Part shown: in pieces, positions 7,356 through 14,896 of the stretch
Position numbering within the stretch: the stretch's first letter is position 1
Layout of the letters: every line of letters begins with the position of its first letter
Assembly: GCA_016844515.1 (NCBI GenBank)
Contig: JAERMP010000018.1
Span: forward strand, 1-21,164
Origin: Thermoleophilia bacterium
Lineage (GTDB): Bacteria > Actinomycetota > Thermoleophilia > Gaiellales > Gaiellaceae
Direction: 5' to 3'
Length of the DNA: 21,164 nt
Notes under the pieces: generated by a model
Database searches by the model: none
What the model was told of the DNA's origin: nothing
The model's input: only the letters and a program-made list of their open reading frames with translations
Program-made: the position numbers and the translations under genes

Positions 7356-8186
7356 GTGCTGCGTCTGAGTGTGCTCGTACTCGCTGCCGCGGTTGTTGCA
7401 GCTGCCATCGCGTCCTCCGCGTACGGGGCGCTGTTCTTCCTCTTCAAGCCCACATCCGCTCAGGCGGGCGAGTCCGTCACCGTCCGCCTTGGCGGGACTC
7501 CCGCGAACTTCACCCTCGCCATGCGAGCGAAACCGCTCCGGCGGCCGATCAGGATCTACCTCGTGCCGAACGGCGTCGCCGGAGAGGTCCGCTCGCCCCT
7601 CGACCCGCGGCTCCACTTCGTCGGCTTGCTGGTGCCTGACCGAGACGGCCGTGGGCTCCTCATGTTCAGGGCTCCGCCGCTCGATACGGCGGCCTACGCA
7701 GTCGCCGCGTGGTGCCCGCAGTGTGCTCGGAACAGCTTCGGCGAGACGTTCTTCGTCCTCGACGTGACGCAGTTCACGTTGTCCCGTTTTCCGGCCATGC
7801 TACTGAGGCTGACGATGCCCTCGTCGGCTGAGACATGTCCCGTCTCGGGCGAGGGCCGCTTTGGCAACGGGCTGCTTTCGACGACGCTTCCAGCGAACGG
7901 CGTCCTCGGGGCGCGGAGTGACCCCGACGGCTCGCTCTTCGAGAAGATCTATTGGGTCCCCCGCGGCTTCAGCGGAGGGAGCAGGGAGCTGACCGTGCGC
8001 GGCGAGAGACTGGATGCTCCGTCGCCACCGATGCGCGTCCTCGGGGTGCACTGGGGATATGCCTCGACCGGACAGGGGAGCTGGGCGAGCGCCGTCGAGT
8101 TCCCAAGCGAAGGCTGCTGGCGGATCAGCGGGAGAGTGCGGGACGTCAGCCTGTCGTACGTCGTGAAGGTGGTCGCGAGCTCTTAG
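7356..8186 (+). CDS. Secreted protein of unknown function with paired cysteines
   Basis: A 276-residue protein with an N-terminal hydrophobic segment (residues 4-24, SVLVLAAAVVAAAIASSAYG) that looks like a signal peptide; no lipobox cysteine is present. The rest looks beta-rich in two parts. The first ends AYAVAAWCPQCARNSFGETFFVL, a pattern found in extracytoplasmic Ig-like domains of Actinomycetota. The second ends WASAVEFPSEGCWRISGRVRD, a C-terminal pattern seen in many secreted or lipoprotein-like proteins. Four cysteines (C120, C123, C161, C254) could form disulfides. I cannot assign a function. The GTG at 7356 is taken because it places the signal peptide at the N-terminus, 2 nt after the upstream stop; the frame extends further up inside the glycosyltransferase gene. 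A cell-surface accessory to glycan export or attachment is a guess. Confidence 0.75.
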   Translation: MLRLSVLVLAAAVVAAAIASSAYGALFFLFKPTSAQAGESVTVRLGGTPANFTLAMRAKPLRRPIRIYLVPNGVAGEVRSPLDPRLHFVGLLVPDRDGRGLLMFRAPPLDTAAYAVAAWCPQCARNSFGETFFVLDVTQFTLSRFPAMLLRLTMPSSAETCPVSGEGRFGNGLLSTTLPANGVLGARSDPDGSLFEKIYWVPRGFSGGSRELTVRGERLDAPSPPMRVLGVHWGYASTGQGSWASAVEFPSEGCWRISGRVRDVSLSYVVKVVASS

Positions 8187-8202
8187 GTTCGCGCCGCGGC
8201 GC

Positions 8203-8736
8203 TTACGCCTCGCGCGGCCGGTACGACTTCACGGCGCGGCGGTACTCCTCCGGTACTGGGATGCCGAACCGGCGGCTCAGCGCCCAGACGTCGTCGTACG
8301 AGCCGCGATGAGGCTTGTAACCCGAGTGGCAAAGGATCTGCACCTCGGGTGTCAGACACCGCACGTATCTGTCCAACACACGGCCCGTTCCCGTGAAGCC
8401 GGCGGCTGGGTAGATCCATTCGTCCCCGCTGTCCATGAGGTAGACCCCGTCTCCCGAAGCGGAGAGCACGACCGGGTGGACGTCGACCTGGCGACCTTCG
8501 GAGTCGGTCAGCTCGAAGCTCTTCGGCGCACCTCCTCCGGTGGGGACGTAACCCATCCTTCCCAGGAGCTCCTGCAGCTCTGTCACTTGAGGGAGCTGGA
8601 CGACAAGGTCGAGATCGTCGTGCGGGCGAGTCTGCGTCTCCAACGCCGCGTCCACGGCCCATCCACCATCGAGCCAGACAGCGATCCCGGTGGCTTCTAT
8701 CGAGTCCACGACGCCGACCACGTCTTCCGCGCTCAT
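8203..8736 (-). CDS. LinA/ANT(2'')-like nucleotidyltransferase
   Basis: A 177-residue protein of the DNA polymerase beta-like nucleotidyltransferase fold, closest in motif to lincosamide nucleotidyltransferase LinA/LnuA and aminoglycoside 2''-adenylyltransferase. Visible are WLDGGWAVDAAL (residues 21-32), RPHDDLDLVV (37-46, the two metal-binding aspartates) and RQVDVHPVV (82-90, the third carboxylate), so the active site looks complete. The family transfers a nucleotide to a hydroxyl; many members away from resistance genes have unknown substrates, and resistance should not be assumed. The ATG at 8736 is preferred because family members begin shortly before the helix leading to WLDGG. An in-frame ATG at 8778 would add 14 residues. 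Neither has a good Shine-Dalgarno site. The gene is single, divergent from the deacetylase and convergent with the secreted-protein gene (16-nt gap). Confidence 0.8.
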   Translation of the reverse strand: MSAEDVVGVVDSIEATGIAVWLDGGWAVDAALETQTRPHDDLDLVVQLPQVTELQELLGRMGYVPTGGGAPKSFELTDSEGRQVDVHPVVLSASGDGVYLMDSGDEWIYPAAGFTGTGRVLDRYVRCLTPEVQILCHSGYKPHRGSYDDVWALSRRFGIPVPEEYRRAVKSYRPREA

Positions 8737-8805
8737 CTCGAGGCGTGGACTGCGCCCAGGTCCGGACAGCCTCTGCATGAAGCGATCGTTACAGAGCCGC
8801 GCACC

Positions 8806-8811
8806 TACACT
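8806..8811 (+). promoter_or_regulatory. Candidate -10 box of the deacetylase operon (leaderless start)
   Basis: TACACT fits the TAnnnT pattern and ends 7 nt before the ATG at 8819, with no Shine-Dalgarno sequence between. This geometry implies transcription starting at or next to the A of the ATG. It lies in the 82-bp divergent region between the nucleotidyltransferase and deacetylase genes. No convincing -35 box is visible. Confidence 0.4.
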
Positions 8812-8818
8812 CACGCCG

Positions 8819-9712
8819 ATGCGGGCGGATCGGGCCAAGCAGCTCCTGAAGAACGGCGTGTACCGCGCGATCGGCGAGGCGGTGAGCGGCGCGGGCGCGC
8901 TCGACGGCCAGGCCGATCGAACGCTGCGCGTGCTCATGTATCACAAGGTCAACGACCAGTGGCCGAATCCGACCACCGTTCCCATCGCCGTTTTCGAGGA
9001 GCAGATGGCGTTGCTCGGAACCCTCGGCTACGAACCGGTTCCGCTCGAGGCGGTGCGAGATCACTACCTCGACGGCACGCCTCTTCCACCGCGCGCCGTG
9101 CTCATCACGTTCGACGACGGGTATCGGGACAACCTCGAGAACGCCCTGCCGGTCCTGAAGCGGCACGGCTATCCGGCGGTCGTCTTCGTCCCGATCGGGT
9201 TTCTCGACGGCGATCGGCCGCTGCCTCACGAGGAGGCGCTCCGGCGGCTCGGAGTCCGCAACGAGACGGTTGGATGGGATGAGCTTGCGGAACTCGAGGC
9301 AGGAGGCGTGCGAGTCGAGTCGCACGGGATTGGGCATCGACCGGTTTCGGAGCTCGAGCAAGCCGAGGCCACGCGCGAGATCGCGCTTTCCAAGCTTCGG
9401 CTCGAGGAGCGGCTCGGCCGCGAGGTCGAGGCGTTCGCCTTCGTCAAGGGCTCGCTCGCGGACTACCGACCGGAGCATGCGAGCCTCGTGCAGCAGGCTG
9501 GCTACAAGCTCGCCTTTACGTCGGTCTCCGGTGCGAATGGCCCCGACAGCGATCGGTTTCGACTTCGGCGCTACAACATCGAGCCATATCCGGCCCGAAC
9601 GTTCGAGCTCGTTCTCTCGGGCGCGTGCGACCTCATCTCCGTGAAGGACACGGTGCCGGGCACATATGCGCGCCGCGCATTCAACTCCGTCCTCGGCACC
9701 GCGACGCGATGA
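8819..9712 (+). CDS. Polysaccharide deacetylase (NodB/CE4-like)
   Basis: A 297-residue protein with the NodB homology domain. RVLMYHKV (residues 37-44) opens the domain. LITFDDGYRDN (95-105) contains the catalytic base and metal aspartates, and ESHGIGHRPVSEL (167-179) gives the metal-binding H169 and H173 (H-x3-H). FAFVKGSLADY replaces the usual 'fayPyG.y' strand, and YKLAFTS is the late-strand motif. Such enzymes remove N- or O-acetyl groups from sugars. With no clear signal peptide it may act in the cytoplasm, or be membrane-associated through residues 1-25; this is unclear. The ATG at 8819 follows a TACACT box. It overlaps the next gene by 4 nt, so deacetylation and acyl transfer genes are coupled. 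Confidence 0.88.
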   Translation: MRADRAKQLLKNGVYRAIGEAVSGAGALDGQADRTLRVLMYHKVNDQWPNPTTVPIAVFEEQMALLGTLGYEPVPLEAVRDHYLDGTPLPPRAVLITFDDGYRDNLENALPVLKRHGYPAVVFVPIGFLDGDRPLPHEEALRRLGVRNETVGWDELAELEAGGVRVESHGIGHRPVSELEQAEATREIALSKLRLEERLGREVEAFAFVKGSLADYRPEHASLVQQAGYKLAFTSVSGANGPDSDRFRLRRYNIEPYPARTFELVLSGACDLISVKDTVPGTYARRAFNSVLGTATR

Positions 9713-10725
9713 GCTTCGAGACGGTTCGGTACTCGGCGGACCAGCGTGCCGCGCTCGTCTCGCTCCTTGCACGCGTCGGAACGACGCAGCTCTCGGACGA
9801 GGAGTTCGCCTGGTGGTTCGAGCGAAACCCGGCCGGAGAGGGAATCGTCTCCCTTGCGGTGGACGAAGGCGAGGTGGTTGGCGTCGCAGCGATGAGCTTC
9901 TTCCGCACTGTGCTGAACGGGGTCGAGACGCGCCTAGCGATCCCGGTCAACGTCGCGACCGATCCGCGATACCGCGGACAAGGTGTCTTCTCGACGCTCG
10001 AGAGGGAGAACGAGGCCGCTGCGGCCGCGTCTGGCTCTCCGCTCACCGTGACCTTTCCGAACGGAGCGTCGTATCCGATCTTCATGAGTCGGCTCGGCTG
10101 GATCGACTTGCCGCGACTCCGCCTGTGGGCGCGGCCGTTGAAGGTCGGCGCGGTGGTTCGGTACGTTCTGGGCAGGTCGGGACAGGAAGGGGGCATGAGG
10201 ACACCCGATCCCGTCCAGCGGACGATTCGAGGCCTCGAGGTTCGGCTCGTCGACCGCTTCGGCCCCGAGATGGACGAGCTCGGCCGGCGCGCTGCGACGG
10301 GTTACGGGAGCCACTTCGTCCGTAACGCCGAGTACTTCAACTGGCGCTACCTCGACTCGCCCCGCGACTATCGCTGCTTCGGTGCGTACCGCAGTAGTGA
10401 GCTCGTGGGCGTGGCGGTCGTCGGGCACACGTTCAAGCACGGCGTGTCTGCCGGATTCCTCGCCGACCTCGTCGCTGCACCGGACGGCCGTGAGGAGACG
10501 CGAGCGCTGCTCTCGCGGGCTGTCGCCGAGGTGCGAGGGGGTGCGGACGCGCTCGTGCTCCTTCCACCGCCCTCTCGTGCGCAACGCCGTGCGCTCGTCG
10601 GAGCAGGCTTCGCGCCCACGAACAAGAAGCTTCGCTTCATCGGCAAGCCGCTCCACGACGGCGTGCAGATGGACGCGCGCGCAGACGCGTGGCACTTCAC
10701 GCTCGGCGACTTCGACTTCTTCTAG
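9709..10725 (+). CDS. GNAT-family acyltransferase (338 residues, possibly two-domain)
   Basis: The N-terminal 100 residues form a GNAT acetyl-CoA-binding half. LAVDEGEVVGVAAMSFF is the beta2-beta4 region, and PVNVATDPRYRGQGVFSTLE (residues 79-98) has the R-x-x-G-x-G acyl-CoA loop. SYPIFMSRLGWI follows, as in Eis-like and sterol-carrier-like multi-domain GNATs. A second half (roughly 200-330) contains FNWRYLDSPRDYRCFGAYR and LVGVAVVGHTF, a pattern of a degenerate second GNAT domain. Length is about twice a single GNAT. It likely acylates an amino sugar or hydroxyl of the glycan or its precursor, but this is inferred from place, not from a substrate motif. The start ATG overlaps the deacetylase stop (ATGA). 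The next gene starts 2 nt after its stop. Confidence 0.82.
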   Translation: MSFETVRYSADQRAALVSLLARVGTTQLSDEEFAWWFERNPAGEGIVSLAVDEGEVVGVAAMSFFRTVLNGVETRLAIPVNVATDPRYRGQGVFSTLERENEAAAAASGSPLTVTFPNGASYPIFMSRLGWIDLPRLRLWARPLKVGAVVRYVLGRSGQEGGMRTPDPVQRTIRGLEVRLVDRFGPEMDELGRRAATGYGSHFVRNAEYFNWRYLDSPRDYRCFGAYRSSELVGVAVVGHTFKHGVSAGFLADLVAAPDGREETRALLSRAVAEVRGGADALVLLPPPSRAQRRALVGAGFAPTNKKLRFIGKPLHDGVQMDARADAWHFTLGDFDFF

Positions 10726-10727
10726 AG

Positions 10728-11762
10728 ATGACCAAGGTCGTCTTCATCACGCAGCAGGTCGATCCGGAGCACCCGGCGCTCGCCGCGACCGTTCCCAAGC
10801 TCCGTGCTCTTGCGCAGCTCGTCGACGAGGTCGTGGTGCTCGCGGACGGCGCCGTCGAGGACGTTCTGCCCGCGAATTGCCGCGTTCGCACGTTCCGGGC
10901 GAGCCGCAAGGCAGGTCGCGGCATCCGATTCGAGGCAGCACTCGCGCGAGAGCTCCGAGGCCTCCGGGGCGGCGCGGTCGTCGCGCACATGTGCCCCGTC
11001 TATGCCGCTCTTGCCGCGCCCCTCGTACGGCCGCTGCGCGTCCCGCTCGTCCTTTGGTTCACGCATTGGCGGGAGAGCCGACTCCTGCGTGCCGCCGAGC
11101 GTGTCTCGACGGCGGTGGCGACGGTGGACGTTCGTTCCTTCCCACTCGAATCGCGAAAGGTGCACGCGATCGGGCACGGCATCTACCTCTCAGAGTTCGC
11201 GTGCGCTCCTGGCCGCGACGGCGAGGGCCTCCGGCTCCTTGCGCTCGGGCGCTACTCCCCGGCCAAGGGCCTCGACGTCGTGTTGCGTGCCGTGGCCGAG
11301 GCAGGCATTGAGGTCGCGCTCGACGTGTACGGACCATCGCTCTCCGAGGAGGAGCGCGCCCACCGAGTGGAGCTCGAGCGGCTGGCCGGCGAGCTCGGGC
11401 TCGAGGAGCGCGTGGTGCTCGGCGACGCGGTGCCGAGAGCCGAGATTCCGGGTCTCTTCGCCACGCACGACGCTCTCGTGAACAACATGCGCGCCGGAGC
11501 GCCCGACAAGGTCGTCTATGAGGCTGCGGCGGGATGCCTTCCAGTGCTCGCGTCGAATCCCGTGTTCGACTCGCTGCTCGACGGCAAGCAGCGCTTCCAG
11601 CGCGAAGATCCCGTGGCGCTGGCCGGGCGGATCTCCACGCTGGCCGGCATGAGCCGAAGCGACCGAGTTGGGATCGGCCACCGTCTCCGCGAGCGGGTCG
11701 AGGCGGGCCACTCGGTGCAGTCGTGGGCGCGTGGCATCCTCGACGCAGCGGGTCTCGCATGA
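10728..11762 (+). CDS. GT4-like glycosyltransferase
   Basis: A 344-residue GT-B protein. It begins MTKVVFITQQVDPEHPALAA, and the C-terminal domain has LLALGRYSPAKGLDVVLRA, LDVYGPSLSEEERAH, and NNMRAGAPDKVVYEAAAGCLPVLAS. In the last segment the second glutamate of the E-x7-E pair is kept (YEAAAG), while the first position is not an obvious glutamate. That makes it a divergent GT4 member; it may still be active, as this residue varies in some families. It should act in the cytoplasm on the lipid-linked intermediate. The ATG at 10728 is 2 nt after the acyltransferase stop; the frame runs slightly further up but inside that gene. The 3' end overlaps the next glycosyltransferase by 4 nt. Confidence 0.87.
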   Translation: MTKVVFITQQVDPEHPALAATVPKLRALAQLVDEVVVLADGAVEDVLPANCRVRTFRASRKAGRGIRFEAALARELRGLRGGAVVAHMCPVYAALAAPLVRPLRVPLVLWFTHWRESRLLRAAERVSTAVATVDVRSFPLESRKVHAIGHGIYLSEFACAPGRDGEGLRLLALGRYSPAKGLDVVLRAVAEAGIEVALDVYGPSLSEEERAHRVELERLAGELGLEERVVLGDAVPRAEIPGLFATHDALVNNMRAGAPDKVVYEAAAGCLPVLASNPVFDSLLDGKQRFQREDPVALAGRISTLAGMSRSDRVGIGHRLRERVEAGHSVQSWARGILDAAGLA

Positions 11763-12862
11763 CCGACGGCGTCGTCCTCCATACCCAGAAAGTCGCGGGC
11801 ATCTCCGGCTCGGAGGCTCATCTCCTGCAGCTCTTGCCCGACCTTCGCGCCCGGGGGTGGGACGTCCGCTTCCTGATGCTGCACGAGGACGAGCCGGGGG
11901 CGTGGGAGTTCGCAGACGAGCTCCGCTCTCGCGGCGTGCCGCTCGACGGCGTCAGGCTGCGGGCCGATGTCGACCCGATCGCCTTCGCGGAAGTCGTCGC
12001 CTACCTCTCACGCACGAGGCCGCGGATCCTGCACACGCATCTCGTCCACGCTGACGTGTACGGCCAGCTCGCCGGATCCCTCACCCGCGTGCCGTTCCGG
12101 CTCTCGACGAAGCACGGGTTCAACGAGTTTCGCGAGGGCCGGTGGTTCGGGTTCGCGGATCGCTCCGTCGGCTCGCTGGCGCACGTCCACATCGCGATCT
12201 CCCAGGGCCTCGCCCAGTATCTCGCGGAGACGGAGGGGTTCGACGAGGGAGACTTCGAGATCGTCCACTACGGCATCGCAGCTGACGGTGCGGCTGCGCC
12301 CTACGCGAGCGACGAGCCCCGCCTGCTGTGCATCGGCCGGCTCATCCCGATCAAGGGTCATCTCGTACTGCTAAGAGCCCTGGCGCAAGCGCGTACCCTC
12401 GTTCCGGGTGTGACGCTCGGCATCGCCGGCCGAGGCTCGCTCGAGCCAGCGCTCAAGTCGTATGCACGGGAGCTCGGGCTTGGTGATGCCGTCCGCTTCC
12501 TTGGTTTCGTCTCGCCGGTGCAGAAGGCGATCGAGGACTCGGCGATCGTGGTCGTTCCCTCGCTTGGCGAAGGCTTTGGCATGGTCGCGCTCGAGGCGAT
12601 GGAGCGGGCGCGCCCCGTGATCGCGAGCGCCGTCGGGGGACTGCCGGAGATCGTCGCCGACGGCGAAACCGGCCTCGTGGTGCCGTCGGCCGACGCGAGT
12701 GCGCTCTCCGAGGCGATCGTGGCGCTCGCCGGCGATCTTTCCCGCGCATCGGCAATGGGGAGCTTGGGGCGCGAGCGAGCGCTCGCCGAGTTCACCCCCG
12801 AGAGGTGTGCAGAGCGGATCGAGGAGCTCTACGTCGCGGCGCTCGAGCCGGCTGTCGCGTAG
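11759..12862 (+). CDS. GT4-type glycosyltransferase
   Basis: A 367-residue GT-B glycosyltransferase with all family GT4 hallmarks. The start VVLHTQKVAGISGSEAHLL is the N-terminal glycine loop. PRILHTHLVHADVYGQLAG is the 'H.H...a...g' acceptor-side motif. LLCIGRLIPIKGHLVLLRAL starts the C-terminal domain, and PSLGEGFGMVALEAMERARP holds an intact E-x7-E, followed by ASAVGGLPEIVADGETGLVV. It is the last gene of the rightward block and overlaps the previous stop (ATGA). Its 3' end overlaps the 3' end of the convergent membrane glycosyltransferase by 34 nt. The donor sugar is not predictable from the sequence. Confidence 0.9.
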   Translation: MTDGVVLHTQKVAGISGSEAHLLQLLPDLRARGWDVRFLMLHEDEPGAWEFADELRSRGVPLDGVRLRADVDPIAFAEVVAYLSRTRPRILHTHLVHADVYGQLAGSLTRVPFRLSTKHGFNEFREGRWFGFADRSVGSLAHVHIAISQGLAQYLAETEGFDEGDFEIVHYGIAADGAAAPYASDEPRLLCIGRLIPIKGHLVLLRALAQARTLVPGVTLGIAGRGSLEPALKSYARELGLGDAVRFLGFVSPVQKAIEDSAIVVVPSLGEGFGMVALEAMERARPVIASAVGGLPEIVADGETGLVVPSADASALSEAIVALAGDLSRASAMGSLGRERALAEFTPERCAERIEELYVAALEPAVA

Positions 12863-14106
12863 TCGCGTCTCCTCCGGACTCGCTGCCAGATCTCGGCGAG
12901 CGCGAACGCTGCGAGGAGCGCGAGCAGGAAGTCCCATGGGGCTCGATAGCGAGCTGTGCCAGCGAAGACCATGGCTGCGAGCGTGTTGTAGGAGAGCAAC
13001 AACAACGCCAGCGCGACGAAGTACCGGGGTGCGAACAAGAGGCCCACGATCGCCAGGGCGTAGAGGCCAACCATGAATGCCGGCTCGACCGTGCGCCGCG
13101 CTTGGCGTGCAGCACCGCTGCCGCTCGAGTCGGACTCCGAGGGAACGGGGTTCCAGAGCATCCGCGCCGCCTGTGCCGCAAGCAGCACCTTCTCGCCGGG
13201 GTGCTCGCGCCAGAACTCGACAACCTCCTCGCGGTAGAGGCGCATCTGGGCGCACTCGTCGACCGACGTCGGCTGGCCCGCGAGCGTCAGGTCGGCGGCG
13301 AGCTCCGGCCACGGCGGCGCCCCGGGGAGCTCCGGAACGTCGTCGATCCAGCCTCCACGGTCGAGAACACCGCGCGTGTTCGGGTTGTTCGCCTTCCACA
13401 GCGCACGCGCGTCGGTCGTGATCGCGTAGCAACCGACCTCCACTTTGTTCCGCGCCACCCACGGAGCGACGACTAGCGCCGCTCCCGCGACGACGAGCGC
13501 GCCGGCCGCCAGCGCGCGAGCTCCTGGGCGGACTCGCCAGGCGACATAGACGGCAACGGCAACGGGCAACAGCACGAGCCGAGCGTTTCCGAGGATTGCC
13601 AGACCTGCGATGCATCCGGTCGCAGCGGCCATCGGCAGCGAGCGATCCTCGTACGCGAGGAGCGCGAACAGGACGAGCAGCGCCAGCACGAGCCCGTCGA
13701 GAACCTCCCGGTTCGCGTGGACGTCGTGCCAGACGACATAGGGGTGCAAGGTGGCGAGCAGCGCGGCGACGAGGCCAACTCCCGGCGAGCGGAGCAGCGA
13801 ACCGATCTCGAGCACGAGCAGCGCCGTCGCGACGGCGACGACGATCTGCGCGAGCCCGACAGCGAGCCACGATCGATCGAAAGGCAGGTAGAGCCCGGCG
13901 AGGAACCAGCCGTAGAGGGGCTGCGTATACGCGGAAGCGACGCCCGGGAGAAACCCGAACGTCCCGTGCTCGACGAGCGTGACGGCGAACCGGTCGCTCT
14001 TGTCGACGAACTCCTCCAGGATCGTTTCCCGCTCGCGGGCGAGAACGACGAGCCGTGGAATCGCGGTGACGAGAACGACGATGAGTGCTGCAGTCGAGCG
14101 TCGCAT
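12829..14106 (-). CDS. GT-C membrane glycosyltransferase (ArnT/PMT-like, family GT39)
   Basis: A 425-residue membrane protein with around ten helices. After the first helix comes an extracytoplasmic loop with acidic residues (RETILEEFVDKSDRF) and then VEHGTFGFLPGVASAYTQPLYGWFLAG, the 'G.f.......a...PlYp.fl.' signature of the PMT_2/ArnT group. LHPYVVWHDVHANREVLDGL is the matching third-loop motif, and residues 215-310 form a second external loop. GT-C enzymes of this type use polyprenyl-phosphate sugars outside the membrane to modify lipids, glycans or proteins. The DPM1-like gene at 17645 could supply the donor (inference). The ATG at 14106 has a GGAG site 9 nt upstream. It is transcribed alone, away from the NodB-like gene (28-bp divergent gap). 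Confidence 0.85.
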   Translation of the reverse strand: MRRSTAALIVVLVTAIPRLVVLARERETILEEFVDKSDRFAVTLVEHGTFGFLPGVASAYTQPLYGWFLAGLYLPFDRSWLAVGLAQIVVAVATALLVLEIGSLLRSPGVGLVAALLATLHPYVVWHDVHANREVLDGLVLALLVLFALLAYEDRSLPMAAATGCIAGLAILGNARLVLLPVAVAVYVAWRVRPGARALAAGALVVAGAALVVAPWVARNKVEVGCYAITTDARALWKANNPNTRGVLDRGGWIDDVPELPGAPPWPELAADLTLAGQPTSVDECAQMRLYREEVVEFWREHPGEKVLLAAQAARMLWNPVPSESDSSGSGAARQARRTVEPAFMVGLYALAIVGLLFAPRYFVALALLLLSYNTLAAMVFAGTARYRAPWDFLLALLAAFALAEIWQRVRRRRDYATAGSSAAT

Positions 14107-14134
14107 CTAGTGCTCCGGGAATACTTCGACGACG

Positions 14135-14887
14135 ATGGACGCCACGTTGCAGGAACGGTACGCGGTCGTCTCCTGCCACGTGGAGCGACCGCTCGACGAC
14201 ACGGTGTGGGCGCGGCTCTCGGCACTTCAGGAGAAGCGCCCGGGCGGCTTCGCCATCGCCGCGCTCATGCGGCCTGCCGACCCCACCGCCGGCGAGGACG
14301 AGTCGATCTGGCTCGAGCGCGCCCGCGAAGCGGCGGCCCGCGGCCCACTCGGCCATCACACGCACTGGACGGCCCCTGACCACGCCCGGCCCGCGAACGG
14401 CGATGCTGCGGTGCGCGTGCGTGCCGAGGGGGCACGCATGGGAGAGCTCGGCCTAGCCCCGACCCTCTTCTGCGGCGGCGGCTGGTACACCGACGCGGAT
14501 GTCGCCGCGGCGTGTGTCGAGCTCGGGTACGTGGACTGCACGCCGCGTGCGGTGCGTCCGCCGTACCTCGCGCAAGGAGAGCGCTGGGCGTCGCTCCCCT
14601 CGCCTGCCCGCGTGCAGCTTCCGTCGGGCCAGCTCCTCCGCGCGATCCCGACGACGCATTCGCTCGGAGACGTCGGGCGAGCATTTCTCCGGCGCCAGCC
14701 GCTCCCCGGCGTTGTGCACGTCTACTTCCACGACACGGACCTCCTCGACCGACGACGGCGAACGATGATCCAGTTGCTTCTCCCGCTGCTCGCGCGGCGC
14801 GCGAGGGCGACTGATCTCGACGCGCTGGCGGGCGAAATACTCGAAGACGCGCCTGTCATGCCGTGGGACGACGTGGCTCGGCTCTAA
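14135..14887 (+). CDS. Divergent NodB-like (polysaccharide deacetylase superfamily) protein
   Basis: A 250-residue protein with the outline of a deacetylase (beta/alpha)-barrel but altered motifs. The first strand reads YAVVSCHVERPLDD, where FDDG would be expected. GPLGHHTHWTAP (about residues 70-81) supplies several histidines in the place of the H-x3-H metal site. FCGGGWYTDADVAAACVELGYVDCTPR and RPPYLA follow, resembling the 'RPPyG....n..' region, and the last strand is VVHVYFHDTDLLD. It may bind metal and a sugar, but catalysis as a classic deacetylase is uncertain. There is no signal peptide. The stop lies 9 nt before the GTG of the initiating sugar phosphotransferase, suggesting one operon. 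An alternative view is a non-catalytic regulatory relative. Confidence 0.7.
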   Translation: MDATLQERYAVVSCHVERPLDDTVWARLSALQEKRPGGFAIAALMRPADPTAGEDESIWLERAREAAARGPLGHHTHWTAPDHARPANGDAAVRVRAEGARMGELGLAPTLFCGGGWYTDADVAAACVELGYVDCTPRAVRPPYLAQGERWASLPSPARVQLPSGQLLRAIPTTHSLGDVGRAFLRRQPLPGVVHVYFHDTDLLDRRRRTMIQLLLPLLARRARATDLDALAGEILEDAPVMPWDDVARL

Positions 14888-14896
14888 GCTTCAGGA

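Noticed and set aside
8191..8202. Palindrome GCGCCGCGGCGC between convergent genes as a bidirectional terminator
   Set aside because: It leaves no room for a loop beyond a 4-bp stem and has no U tract; short GC palindromes arise by chance at this base composition.
8203..8736. Annotation as a lincosamide or aminoglycoside resistance gene
   Set aside because: Motifs show the family only; substrate is not visible and the context is glycan synthesis, so a resistance label is not supported.
12371..14383. Minus-strand open frame of about 670 codons
   Set aside because: Arg-rich shadow lying across three real genes (GT4, GT39-like and NodB-like) in the wrong frame; no recognisable domain.
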